From NCBI RefSeq assembly GCF_900167065.1, contig NZ_FUYA01000007.1:1-64000 (forward strand): a stretch of 64,000 nucleotides of DNA, given 5' to 3'. A program made the translations under genes and the position numbers. Origin of the DNA: Desulfobaculum bizertense DSM 18034 (GTDB taxonomy: Bacteria; Desulfobacterota; Desulfovibrionia; Desulfovibrionales; Desulfovibrionaceae). Within the stretch, counting starts at the first letter, position 1. Each line of letters starts with the position of its first letter. The notes under the pieces were generated by a model, which worked only from the letters and a program-made list of their open reading frames with translations, was not told the origin of the DNA and did no database searches. Shown here one piece after another: positions 57,218 through 64,000 of the stretch.

Positions 57218-57688
57218 ATGCCTAGAAAAGGTCCTGTACCCAAAAGAGAAATTCTGCCTGATCCGAAATTCCACAGCGTGCTGGCTTCCCGCTTTGTGAA
57301 CCGCATGATGATTGACGGTAAGCGCAGCATTGCTGAGAAGATTTTTTACAGTGCTCTCGATTCCTTGGCTGAAAAGACCCAGGAAGAGCCTATTAAGGCT
57401 TTTGAGAAGGCTCTGGACAACGTCAAGCCCCAGCTCGAGGTTAAATCCCGCCGTGTTGGTGGTGCAACTTACCAGGTTCCTATGGAAGTTCGCCCCGACC
57501 GTCAGGTTGCTCTCGCAATCCGCTGGCTGATTACTTTCGCACGCAGCCGCGGCGAAAAGGGCATGACCGGGCGTCTGACCAGCGAACTGCTGGACGCTTT
57601 CCACAATCGTGGTGGCGCTGTGAAGAAGAAGGAAGACACCCATCGTATGGCTGAAGCCAATAAGGCTTTTGCTCATTATCGTTGGTAG
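57218..57688 (+). CDS. rpsG: 30S ribosomal protein S7
   Basis: S7 nucleates assembly of the 30S head and in E. coli also represses this operon. The 156-residue protein starts [11 protein letters not shown] and contains [16 protein letters not shown] and the C-terminal [11 protein letters not shown]. It is 14 bp from rpsL and 16 bp from fusA. Confidence 0.97.
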   Translation: MPRKGPVPKREILPDPKFHSVLASRFVNRMMIDGKRSIAEKIFYSALDSLAEKTQEEPIKAFEKALDNVKPQLEVKSRRVGGATYQVPMEVRPDRQVALAIRWLITFARSRGEKGMTGRLTSELLDAFHNRGGAVKKKEDTHRMAEANKAFAHYRW

Positions 57689-57704
57689 TTAATGGAGAAT
57701 TAAC

Positions 57705-59774
57705 GTGGCACGTAAAGTATCCATTTCCGAGCAGAGAAACATCGGTATCATGGCCCACATTGATGCGGGCAAAACGACGACTACCGAGCGTATTCTCTAC
57801 TACACCGGCGTATCTCACAAGATCGGTGAGGTTCACGATGGCCAGGCAACGATGGACTGGATGGAGCAGGAGCAGGAGCGTGGTATTACTATCACATCTG
57901 CTGCTACTACTTGCTTCTGGAATGATCATCGTATCAACATCATTGACACTCCCGGTCACGTTGACTTCACTATGGAAGTTGAGCGTGCCCTTCGCGTACT
58001 TGACGGCGCTGTCGCTGTTTTTGACGCAGTGAGTGGCGTTGAGCCCCAGTCTGAGACTGTGTGGCGCCAGGCTGACCGTTACAACGTTCCTCGTATCGCA
58101 TTCGTCAACAAAATGGACCGCGTTGGCGCGGATTATTTCCGTTGCGTTGAGATGATCAAGGACCGTCTCGGTGCCAAGGCTGTTGCAATGCAGCTGCCTA
58201 TCGGTGCAGAAGACGAGTTCCGCGGTATGATCGACCTCCTGACCGGTAAAGCTCTCATCTTTGATGACGCTGACAAAGGCGCTCATTACACAGTTGAAGA
58301 GATCCCGGCTGACCTGCAGGACCAGTACGAGACCATGCGTCTCGAGCTGATCGAAGCAGTTGCAGAGGAAGATGAGGAACTCATGGAGAAGTACCTGGGC
58401 GGCGACGAGCTGTCCTGCGAAGACATCGTTGCTGGCGTTCGTAAGGCCGTCATCAACATGAGCATTGCTCCTGTCTTCTGTGGTACCGCATTTAAGAACA
58501 AGGGTGTTCAGCCTCTGCTGGATGCTGTTGTTGCTTACCTGCCTTCTCCTGCAGACATCGAGCAGATGGTTGGTCACGATGTGGACACCGACGAAGAGAT
58601 CGAGTGCCCCTGTGACGAGAGCAAGCCTCTGGCTGCTCTGGCCTTCAAGCTCGCTGCTGACCCGTTTGTCGGTCACCTTTCCTTCCTTCGCCTCTACTCC
58701 GGCCGCATTGAATCCGGTATGACCGTTATCAATGCTACCACCGGCAAGAAAGAGCGCGTTGGTCGTCTGCTGAAGATGCACGCTAACAAGCGTGAGGAAA
58801 TCAAGGTTGCTAAGGCTGGCGATATCGTTGCAGCTGTTGGTCTGAAGAACGTGAGCACAGGTGATACCATCTGTGATCCCGCTCAGGTCCTGAAGCTCGA
58901 GTCCCTCGAGATTCCGGATCCAGTTATCCAGGTTGCAATTGAGCCTAAGTCCAAGGCCGACCGTGATTCCCTGTCTGACGCTCTCGTTAAGCTTGCCAAG
59001 GAAGACCCGAGCTTCCAGGTTGCTTCTGACGACGAGACTGGCCAGACTCTGATCTCCGGCATGGGTGAGCTTCACCTCGAAATCATCGTTGACCGCCTCA
59101 TGCGCGAATTCAACGTGAATGCAAACGTGGGTGCACCCCGCGTTGCGTACCGTGAAACCATCACCAAGCCTACCAAGGTTGATCACAAGTACGCCAAGCA
59201 GAGTGGCGGTCGCGGCCAGTACGGTCACGTCGTCATCGAGGTCGAGCCGAATCCCGAAAAGGGCTACGAGTTCGTCAACTCCATTTCCGGTGGTGTTATT
59301 CCTCGCGAATACATCCCCGCAGTCGACAAGGGCATTCAGGACGCACTGAAGTCCGGCGTGATGGCCGGTTACCCTGTTGTTGACGTGAAAGTTGATCTCG
59401 TCTTCGGTTCTTTCCATGACGTCGACTCCTCCGAACAGGCATTCTACATTGCCGGTTCCATGGCTATTAAGGAAGCTTGCAGACAGGCTGGTCCCAGCCT
59501 CCTCGAGCCAATTATGGCTGTTGAAGTCGTTACCCCCGAGGATTACCTCGGTGATGTCATGGGCGACCTGAACTCCCGCCGCGGTAAAGTTTCCAGCATG
59601 GAAGCACGTGCCAACGCACAGGTTGTCAACGCTATGGTCCCGCTGAGCGAAATGTTCGGTTATGCAACCGACCTTCGTTCCCGCACACAGGGCCGCGCTA
59701 CCTTCACCATGCAGTTCGACCACTATGAGAAGGTTCCGAACAGCTTGGCTGAAGAAATCATCAAGAAGAACTAG
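57705..59774 (+). CDS. fusA: Elongation factor G
   Basis: EF-G drives translocation with GTP. The 689-residue protein has G1 [21 protein letters not shown] and NKMDR, domain II, and the C-terminal domains III-V. The start is GTG at 57705 after AATGGAGAATTAAC. It lies in the normal str position between rpsG and tuf copy B. Confidence 0.97.
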   Translation: MARKVSISEQRNIGIMAHIDAGKTTTTERILYYTGVSHKIGEVHDGQATMDWMEQEQERGITITSAATTCFWNDHRINIIDTPGHVDFTMEVERALRVLDGAVAVFDAVSGVEPQSETVWRQADRYNVPRIAFVNKMDRVGADYFRCVEMIKDRLGAKAVAMQLPIGAEDEFRGMIDLLTGKALIFDDADKGAHYTVEEIPADLQDQYETMRLELIEAVAEEDEELMEKYLGGDELSCEDIVAGVRKAVINMSIAPVFCGTAFKNKGVQPLLDAVVAYLPSPADIEQMVGHDVDTDEEIECPCDESKPLAALAFKLAADPFVGHLSFLRLYSGRIESGMTVINATTGKKERVGRLLKMHANKREEIKVAKAGDIVAAVGLKNVSTGDTICDPAQVLKLESLEIPDPVIQVAIEPKSKADRDSLSDALVKLAKEDPSFQVASDDETGQTLISGMGELHLEIIVDRLMREFNVNANVGAPRVAYRETITKPTKVDHKYAKQSGGRGQYGHVVIEVEPNPEKGYEFVNSISGGVIPREYIPAVDKGIQDALKSGVMAGYPVVDVKVDLVFGSFHDVDSSEQAFYIAGSMAIKEACRQAGPSLLEPIMAVEVVTPEDYLGDVMGDLNSRRGKVSSMEARANAQVVNAMVPLSEMFGYATDLRSRTQGRATFTMQFDHYEKVPNSLAEEIIKKN

Positions 59775-59786
59775 AGGTAGTCAGTC

Positions 59787-60980
59787 ATGGCTAAAGAAAA
59801 ATTTGAGCGCAAAAAGCCTCATGTAAATATTGGTACCATTGGTCACATTGACCACGGTAAAACCACCTTGACCGCAGCTATCACCAAGGGTGCATCCCTC
59901 ATCGGTGGCGGCGAGTTCATCGCTTTTGACGAAATCGACAAGGCTCCCGAAGAGAAAGAGCGCGGTATCACCATCGCAACTTCTCACGTTGAGTACGAGA
60001 CCGAGACCCGTCACTACGCTCACGTGGACTGCCCCGGTCACGCCGACTACATCAAGAACATGATCACCGGTGCTGCCCAGATGGACGGCGGTATCCTCGT
60101 GGTTGCAGCTACTGACGGTCCCATGCCTCAGACTCGTGAGCACATCCTGCTCGCTCGTCAGGTTGGTGTGCCTTCTCTGGTTGTGTTCCTGAACAAGTGC
60201 GACCTCGTTGACGACGAAGAGCTCCTCGAGCTCGTCGAACTCGAAGTTCGTGAGCTGCTTTCCAAGTACGGCTTCCCCGGTGATGACATTCCGGTCATCC
60301 AGGGTTCCGCACTGAAGGCTCTCGAGGCTGACACTGCTGAGGATCCGGCACTCGCTCCTATCAAGGAACTCCTGGATGCTTGCGACAGCTACATCCCCGA
60401 GCCTGAGCGCGACGTCAACAAGCCTTTCCTGATGCCCATCGAAGACATCTTCTCCATCTCTGGCCGTGGTACCGTTGTTACCGGTCGTGTGGAGCGCGGT
60501 GTGCTGAAAGTTGGTGACGAAATTGAAATCGTCGGCATCAAGGACACCACCAAGACCACCTGTACTGGTGTTGAGATGTTCCGCAAGCTCCTCGATCAGG
60601 GTGAAGCTGGCGACAACATCGGCGCACTCCTTCGCGGTGTGAAGCGTGAAGACGTCGAGCGCGGCCAGGTTCTGGCAGCTCCCGGCTCCATCACTCCTCA
60701 CAAGAAGTTCAAGGGTGAAGTCTACGTCTTGACCAAGGAAGAGGGCGGTCGTCACACTCCGTTCTTCTCTGGTTATCGTCCGCAGTTCTACTTCCGTACC
60801 ACCGACATCACCGGCGTGGTTACCCTCGCAGAAGGTGTCGAGATGGTTATGCCTGGTGACAACGCAACCTTCGAAGTCGAGCTCATCGCCCCCATCGCTA
60901 TGGAAAAGGGCCTGCGCTTTGCTATCCGTGAGGGTGGCCGCACTGTCGGCGCTGGCGTTGTTTCCGAAATCGAGGAGTAA
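59787..60980 (+). CDS. tuf: Elongation factor Tu, copy B (intact)
   Basis: This 397-residue EF-Tu is full length. It has GHIDHGKT (G1), [12 protein letters not shown] (136-139) and GSALKAL (G5, SAL at 174-176), followed by domains 2 and 3. It differs from copy A by the 17-residue segment missing there and a few substitutions (for example Glu/Asp changes in domains 2 and 3). Synonymous differences are scattered, so the copies are not freshly duplicated. It lies 12 bp after fusA. Confidence 0.98.
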   Translation: MAKEKFERKKPHVNIGTIGHIDHGKTTLTAAITKGASLIGGGEFIAFDEIDKAPEEKERGITIATSHVEYETETRHYAHVDCPGHADYIKNMITGAAQMDGGILVVAATDGPMPQTREHILLARQVGVPSLVVFLNKCDLVDDEELLELVELEVRELLSKYGFPGDDIPVIQGSALKALEADTAEDPALAPIKELLDACDSYIPEPERDVNKPFLMPIEDIFSISGRGTVVTGRVERGVLKVGDEIEIVGIKDTTKTTCTGVEMFRKLLDQGEAGDNIGALLRGVKREDVERGQVLAAPGSITPHKKFKGEVYVLTKEEGGRHTPFFSGYRPQFYFRTTDITGVVTLAEGVEMVMPGDNATFEVELIAPIAMEKGLRFAIREGGRTVGAGVVSEIEE

Positions 60981-60983
60981 GCC

Positions 60984-61301
60984 ATGGTTTCCATGCAGAG
61001 CGATCGCATCAGAATCAAGCTGAAAGCGTACGATTACAGGATTCTGGACAAAGCCGTTGCCGAGATCGTCGACACGGCCCGGAATACCGGCGCCAGCATT
61101 GCCGGCCCGATCCCTCTTCCGACCAACATCCACAAGTACACGATTCAGAAGTCTGTGCACGTGGACAAGAAGTCCAGAGAACAGTTCGAGATGCGCATCC
61201 ACAAGCGCCTTCTCGACATTCTTGAGCCCACTCAGCAGACCGTGGACGCCTTGGGTAAGCTTAGCCTTCCCGCTGGTGTGGATGTTGAAATCAAACTCTA
61301 G
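60984..61301 (+). CDS. rpsJ: 30S ribosomal protein S10
   Basis: S10 is a 30S head protein that also partners NusB in antitermination. The 105-residue protein contains [15 protein letters not shown] and [15 protein letters not shown]. The ATG at 60984 has GAGGAG 6-7 bases upstream at the tuf stop; a second Met three residues later is too far from it. It opens the S10 cluster directly behind tuf with no terminator, so str and S10 genes seem to be one transcript. Confidence 0.96.
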   Translation: MVSMQSDRIRIKLKAYDYRILDKAVAEIVDTARNTGASIAGPIPLPTNIHKYTIQKSVHVDKKSREQFEMRIHKRLLDILEPTQQTVDALGKLSLPAGVDVEIKL

Positions 61302-61313
61302 AATGAGGATATC

Positions 61314-61946
61314 ATGATGGCTAAGACGCTTGGCATCATGGGACGCAAGCTGGGCATGACCCGCGTCTTCAGCGATGACGGCACGGCAGTCCCCGTTACC
61401 GTCGTTGCTGCCGGACCTTGCCCAATCCTTCAGAAGAAGGAAGCTGCGACCGAGAAATACGCCGCTCTTCAGATCGGCTTTGAAGAAATTGACGAGAAGA
61501 AGGTCACGAAAGCCCAGAAAGGGCACATGGCCAAGGCTGACCGCGGCCTGTATCGCCACCTGAAAGAATTCCGCGTGGATTCCACAGATGGCTACGAGCT
61601 GGGTCAGGATCTTACCGTCGAAATGTTCCAGCCCGGGGACAAAGTTAAAGTTTCCGGCACGTCTAAAGGTAAGGGCTTTCAGGGCCCAATGAAGCGTTGG
61701 AACTTCCGCGGCCTGCCGGCATCTCACGGCGCCGAAAAGGTTCACCGTTCCCCAGGTGGTATTGGTCAGTGCGCTTGGCCTGCAAAGGTTTTCAAGGGCA
61801 AAAAGATGGCCGGCCAGATGGGCAACAAGAATGTGACCTGCATTAATGTGGAAGTCCTTGACGTTCGTCCCGAAGACAACCTGATCATCCTTAAGGGTCA
61901 GGTGCCCGGACCCAAGAACGGCCTCGTGATGGTCCGTAAGCAGTAA
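61314..61946 (+). CDS. rplC: 50S ribosomal protein L3
   Basis: L3 is an early 50S assembly protein reaching the peptidyl-transferase centre. The 210-residue protein starts [19 protein letters not shown] and contains [10 protein letters not shown] and [15 protein letters not shown]. Tandem ATG codons at 61314 and 61317 are both possible; GAGG lies a few bases upstream. Confidence 0.97.
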   Translation: MMAKTLGIMGRKLGMTRVFSDDGTAVPVTVVAAGPCPILQKKEAATEKYAALQIGFEEIDEKKVTKAQKGHMAKADRGLYRHLKEFRVDSTDGYELGQDLTVEMFQPGDKVKVSGTSKGKGFQGPMKRWNFRGLPASHGAEKVHRSPGGIGQCAWPAKVFKGKKMAGQMGNKNVTCINVEVLDVRPEDNLIILKGQVPGPKNGLVMVRKQ

Positions 61947-61959
61947 TGAGGATAAGATC

Positions 61960-62580
61960 ATGGCTGTTTTGAAAATATACGACCAAGAAAAGAAAGAAGT
62001 GGGCGAGCTGACACTCGCTCCCGAGGTTTTCGAAGTTGCCGTTAAACCGGAAATTTTGAACCTCGTGGTTCGTGCACAGCGCGCCTCTCAGCGTGCCGGC
62101 ACTCACGCCACCCGTAACCGCGCTCTGATTCGCGGTGGTGGTGCGAAGCCTTGGCGCCAGAAGGGTACTGGTCGTGCACGTGCCGGCTCCATGCGTAGCC
62201 CTCTGTGGCGCGGTGGTGCAACGGTGTTTGGCCCTCAGCCCCGTAGCTACGAGTTCAAGGTGAACAAAAAAGTTCGCCGCCTCGCCCTGCGTATGGCTCT
62301 GTCCGCCAGAGTCGCTGAAGGGAACATGACGGTGCTTAAGGGCATTGAGCTGAAGGAAGCCAAGACCAAAGCTTTTGCGCAGGTTCTGACCTCTCTGGGC
62401 CTTAAAAAGGCCTTGATTGTTACTGCTGATGAAGATAAAGTTCTCAGTCTTTCCGCGCGCAATATCCCCGGTGTTACTCTCCTTCAGCACGACCAGCTCA
62501 ATGTCTACGACGTGCTTCGCTACGACCAGCTCATCATGCTGGAAGACGCAGCTAAGTCCGTCGAAGAGAGGTTGAAGTAA
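61960..62580 (+). CDS. rplD: 50S ribosomal protein L4
   Basis: L4 lines the exit tunnel and in E. coli represses the S10 operon. The 206-residue protein includes the long tunnel loop with GGGAKPWRQKGTGRARAG and SPLWRGGATVFGP. The stop shares one base with the rplW start. Confidence 0.97.
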   Translation: MAVLKIYDQEKKEVGELTLAPEVFEVAVKPEILNLVVRAQRASQRAGTHATRNRALIRGGGAKPWRQKGTGRARAGSMRSPLWRGGATVFGPQPRSYEFKVNKKVRRLALRMALSARVAEGNMTVLKGIELKEAKTKAFAQVLTSLGLKKALIVTADEDKVLSLSARNIPGVTLLQHDQLNVYDVLRYDQLIMLEDAAKSVEERLK

Positions 62581-62870
62581 TGGATTACACAAAAGTAATC
62601 ATTAAACCGCTGATCTCTGAGAAGGCCGCTATGATGCACGAAGAAGGCAACAAGGTTGTTTTCTTCGTGGCCGTCGACGCCAACAAGATCGAGATCGCTA
62701 AAGCGGTTGAGAAGGCATTCGATGTGAAAGTGACGGGTGTGAACGTGATTAAGCGTCGCCCGCGTGCCCGTTTCCGTATGGGACGCCGTCTGGGCGTCGA
62801 GTCCGGTTACAAGAAGGCTTACGTCACTCTGGCTGAAGGCCACAAGATTGAACTGTTCGAAGGAGTCTAG
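62580..62870 (+). CDS. rplW: 50S ribosomal protein L23
   Basis: L23 sits at the tunnel exit and docks SRP and trigger factor. The 96-residue protein has [11 protein letters not shown] near the start, [20 protein letters not shown] in the basic loop and the C-terminal [10 protein letters not shown]. The start overlaps the rplD stop (TAATG). Confidence 0.97.
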   Translation: MDYTKVIIKPLISEKAAMMHEEGNKVVFFVAVDANKIEIAKAVEKAFDVKVTGVNVIKRRPRARFRMGRRLGVESGYKKAYVTLAEGHKIELFEGV

Positions 62871-62872
62871 AC

Positions 62873-63703
62873 ATGGCTGTGCGCAAACTGAAACCCACTT
62901 CTCCGGGTCGGCGCTTCCAGACGGTCTCTACCTTTGAAGAGATCACCTGCACGACTCCTGAGAAATCTCTTGTCGAGGGTCTGACCAAGAAGAGTGGTCG
63001 TAACCACTTTGGTCGTATCACCTCTCGTCGTCGTGGTGGTGGCCACAAGCGCCTCTACCGTATTATTGACTTTAAGCGTGACAAGCGCGGCATTGCTGCT
63101 AAGGTTGCTACCGTTGAGTACGACCCGAACCGTAGCGCCCGCATTGCACTGCTGCATTACGCCGATGGTGAAAAGCGCTACATCTTGGCACCTGTTGGCA
63201 TCGAAGTGAACCAGACCGTTATGGCTGGCGACACTGCCGACATCAAGCCCGGTAATGCACTTGCTCTGGCCAAAATTCCGGTCGGTACCATCGTGCACAA
63301 TATTGAGTTGCGTCCCGGCTGCGGCGGACAGTTCTGCCGTGCAGCTGGTACTTACGCCCAGCTCGTTGCTAAGGAAGGCAAATACGCACTGCTGCGTATG
63401 CCCTCCGGCGAAGTCCGCAACGTGCTGGCAACCTGCTTTGCTACTGTCGGTCAGGTTGGCAACATCCAGCATGAAAATGTGAGCGTCGGTAAAGCCGGCC
63501 GCGCACGCTGGATGGGCAAACGCCCCGAAGTTCGTGGTGTTGCAATGAACCCTGTTGACCACCCCCTCGGTGGTGGTGAGGGTCGTAGTTCCGGTGGCCG
63601 TCATCCTGTCACTCCGTGGGGTAAACCCACCAAGGGCTACAAGACCCGCAACAAGAAGAAACCTTCTTCCCGGCTCATTGTTAAGCGCCGTGGTGAGAAA
63701 TAG
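62873..63703 (+). CDS. rplB: 50S ribosomal protein L2
   Basis: L2 is needed for subunit joining and peptidyl transfer. The 276-residue protein has the OB-fold region with [19 protein letters not shown] and the C-terminal [19 protein letters not shown], including the functionally important His in NPVDHP. Confidence 0.97.
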   Translation: MAVRKLKPTSPGRRFQTVSTFEEITCTTPEKSLVEGLTKKSGRNHFGRITSRRRGGGHKRLYRIIDFKRDKRGIAAKVATVEYDPNRSARIALLHYADGEKRYILAPVGIEVNQTVMAGDTADIKPGNALALAKIPVGTIVHNIELRPGCGGQFCRAAGTYAQLVAKEGKYALLRMPSGEVRNVLATCFATVGQVGNIQHENVSVGKAGRARWMGKRPEVRGVAMNPVDHPLGGGEGRSSGGRHPVTPWGKPTKGYKTRNKKKPSSRLIVKRRGEK

Positions 63704-63711
63704 GAGTTGTC

Positions 63712-63993
63712 ATGCCTAGGTCGCTGAAAAAAGGTCCCTTCATTGATGACCACCTTTGGAAAAAGGTAGAGAACGCCGGCGAGACGGGTGACCGTCGAGT
63801 CATTAAGACCTGGTCTCGTCGCTCCACGATCTTCCCCGAAATGGTAGGTCTGACCTTTGCAGTTCACAATGGCCGGAAGTTTATCCCTGTCTTCGTGAGT
63901 GAAAACATGGTCGGGCACAAGCTCGGCGAATTCGCTCCGACGCGTACCTACTTCGGTCATGCGGCTGACAAGAAAAGCAAGGCCAAACGATAA
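63712..63993 (+). CDS. rpsS: 30S ribosomal protein S19
   Basis: S19 lies in the 30S head near the A-site finger. The 93-residue protein starts [16 protein letters not shown] and contains [14 protein letters not shown] and [16 protein letters not shown]. It is the last complete gene; the S10 operon must continue (rplV expected) past the right edge. Confidence 0.97.
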   Translation: MPRSLKKGPFIDDHLWKKVENAGETGDRRVIKTWSRRSTIFPEMVGLTFAVHNGRKFIPVFVSENMVGHKLGEFAPTRTYFGHAADKKSKAKR

Positions 63994-64000
63994 GGGGTAT

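Overview
The window reads as chromosomal core sequence from a Gram-negative deltaproteobacterium, most likely a Desulfovibrio-like sulfate reducer (Desulfovibrionaceae). The basis is the protein style (B. subtilis-type PurF, RicT/PSP1 beside metG, LpxI for lipid A, BamA with an extra N-terminal domain, PyrK/PyrD) and a moderately GC-rich composition. Assignment is by recognition of protein families; no database search was possible. I see no phage, insertion sequence, CRISPR array or rRNA gene. Almost all of the window is housekeeping.

Layout. 1-405: a structured repeat and a glpA promoter region. 406-3277: glpA-glpB (glycerol-3-phosphate oxidation), ending at an intrinsic terminator. 3400-4149 (-): a UPF0280 protein. 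4213-4789 (-): two identical tRNA-Asn genes, each with its own promoter and terminator. 4930-14894: a tightly packed lysS-lolC-lolD-bamA-skp-lpxD-fabZ-lpxA-lpxI run, joining lysyl-tRNA synthetase to outer-membrane lipoprotein export, beta-barrel assembly and lipid A synthesis. 14972-15685 (-): a metallo-beta-lactamase-fold hydrolase. 15957-19116: ricT-metG. 19705-29982: carB, purF, kdsD, a GT39 glycosyltransferase, a YkgJ-type protein and a class A PBP. 30139-30856: small AhpD-like and MIF-like genes. 30915-32966 (-): a U32-family protein. 33034-34763: pyrK-pyrD. 34772-35102: a dense cluster of hairpins holding a second copy of the repeat seen at the left edge. 35148-36415: a YdcZ-like membrane protein and an AsmA-like protein. 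36505-37599 (-): mutY. 37954-42315: rpmE, a DUF1385 gene, prfA, prmC, lpxC.

From 42533 to the right edge the window is the translation/transcription superlocus: tRNA-Thr, tRNA-Tyr, tRNA-Gly, tRNA-Thr, tuf (copy A), rpmG, tRNA-Trp, secE, nusG, rplK, rplA, rplJ, rplL, rpoB, rpoC, then the str operon (rpsL, rpsG, fusA, tuf copy B) running into the S10 operon (rpsJ, rplC, rplD, rplW, rplB, rpsS), which continues beyond the window.

Most notable observations: (1) two copies of a repeat whose outer boxes and central loop are conserved while the palindromic arms between them are unrelated in sequence, yet self-complementary in each copy; (2) tuf copy A carries an in-frame 51-bp deletion that removes the G5 nucleotide-binding motif, whereas copy B is intact; (3) a sigma-54-type -24/-12 promoter with an upstream inverted repeat directly before lpxC; (4) structured, terminator-containing leaders before rpsL and in the metG-carB gap.
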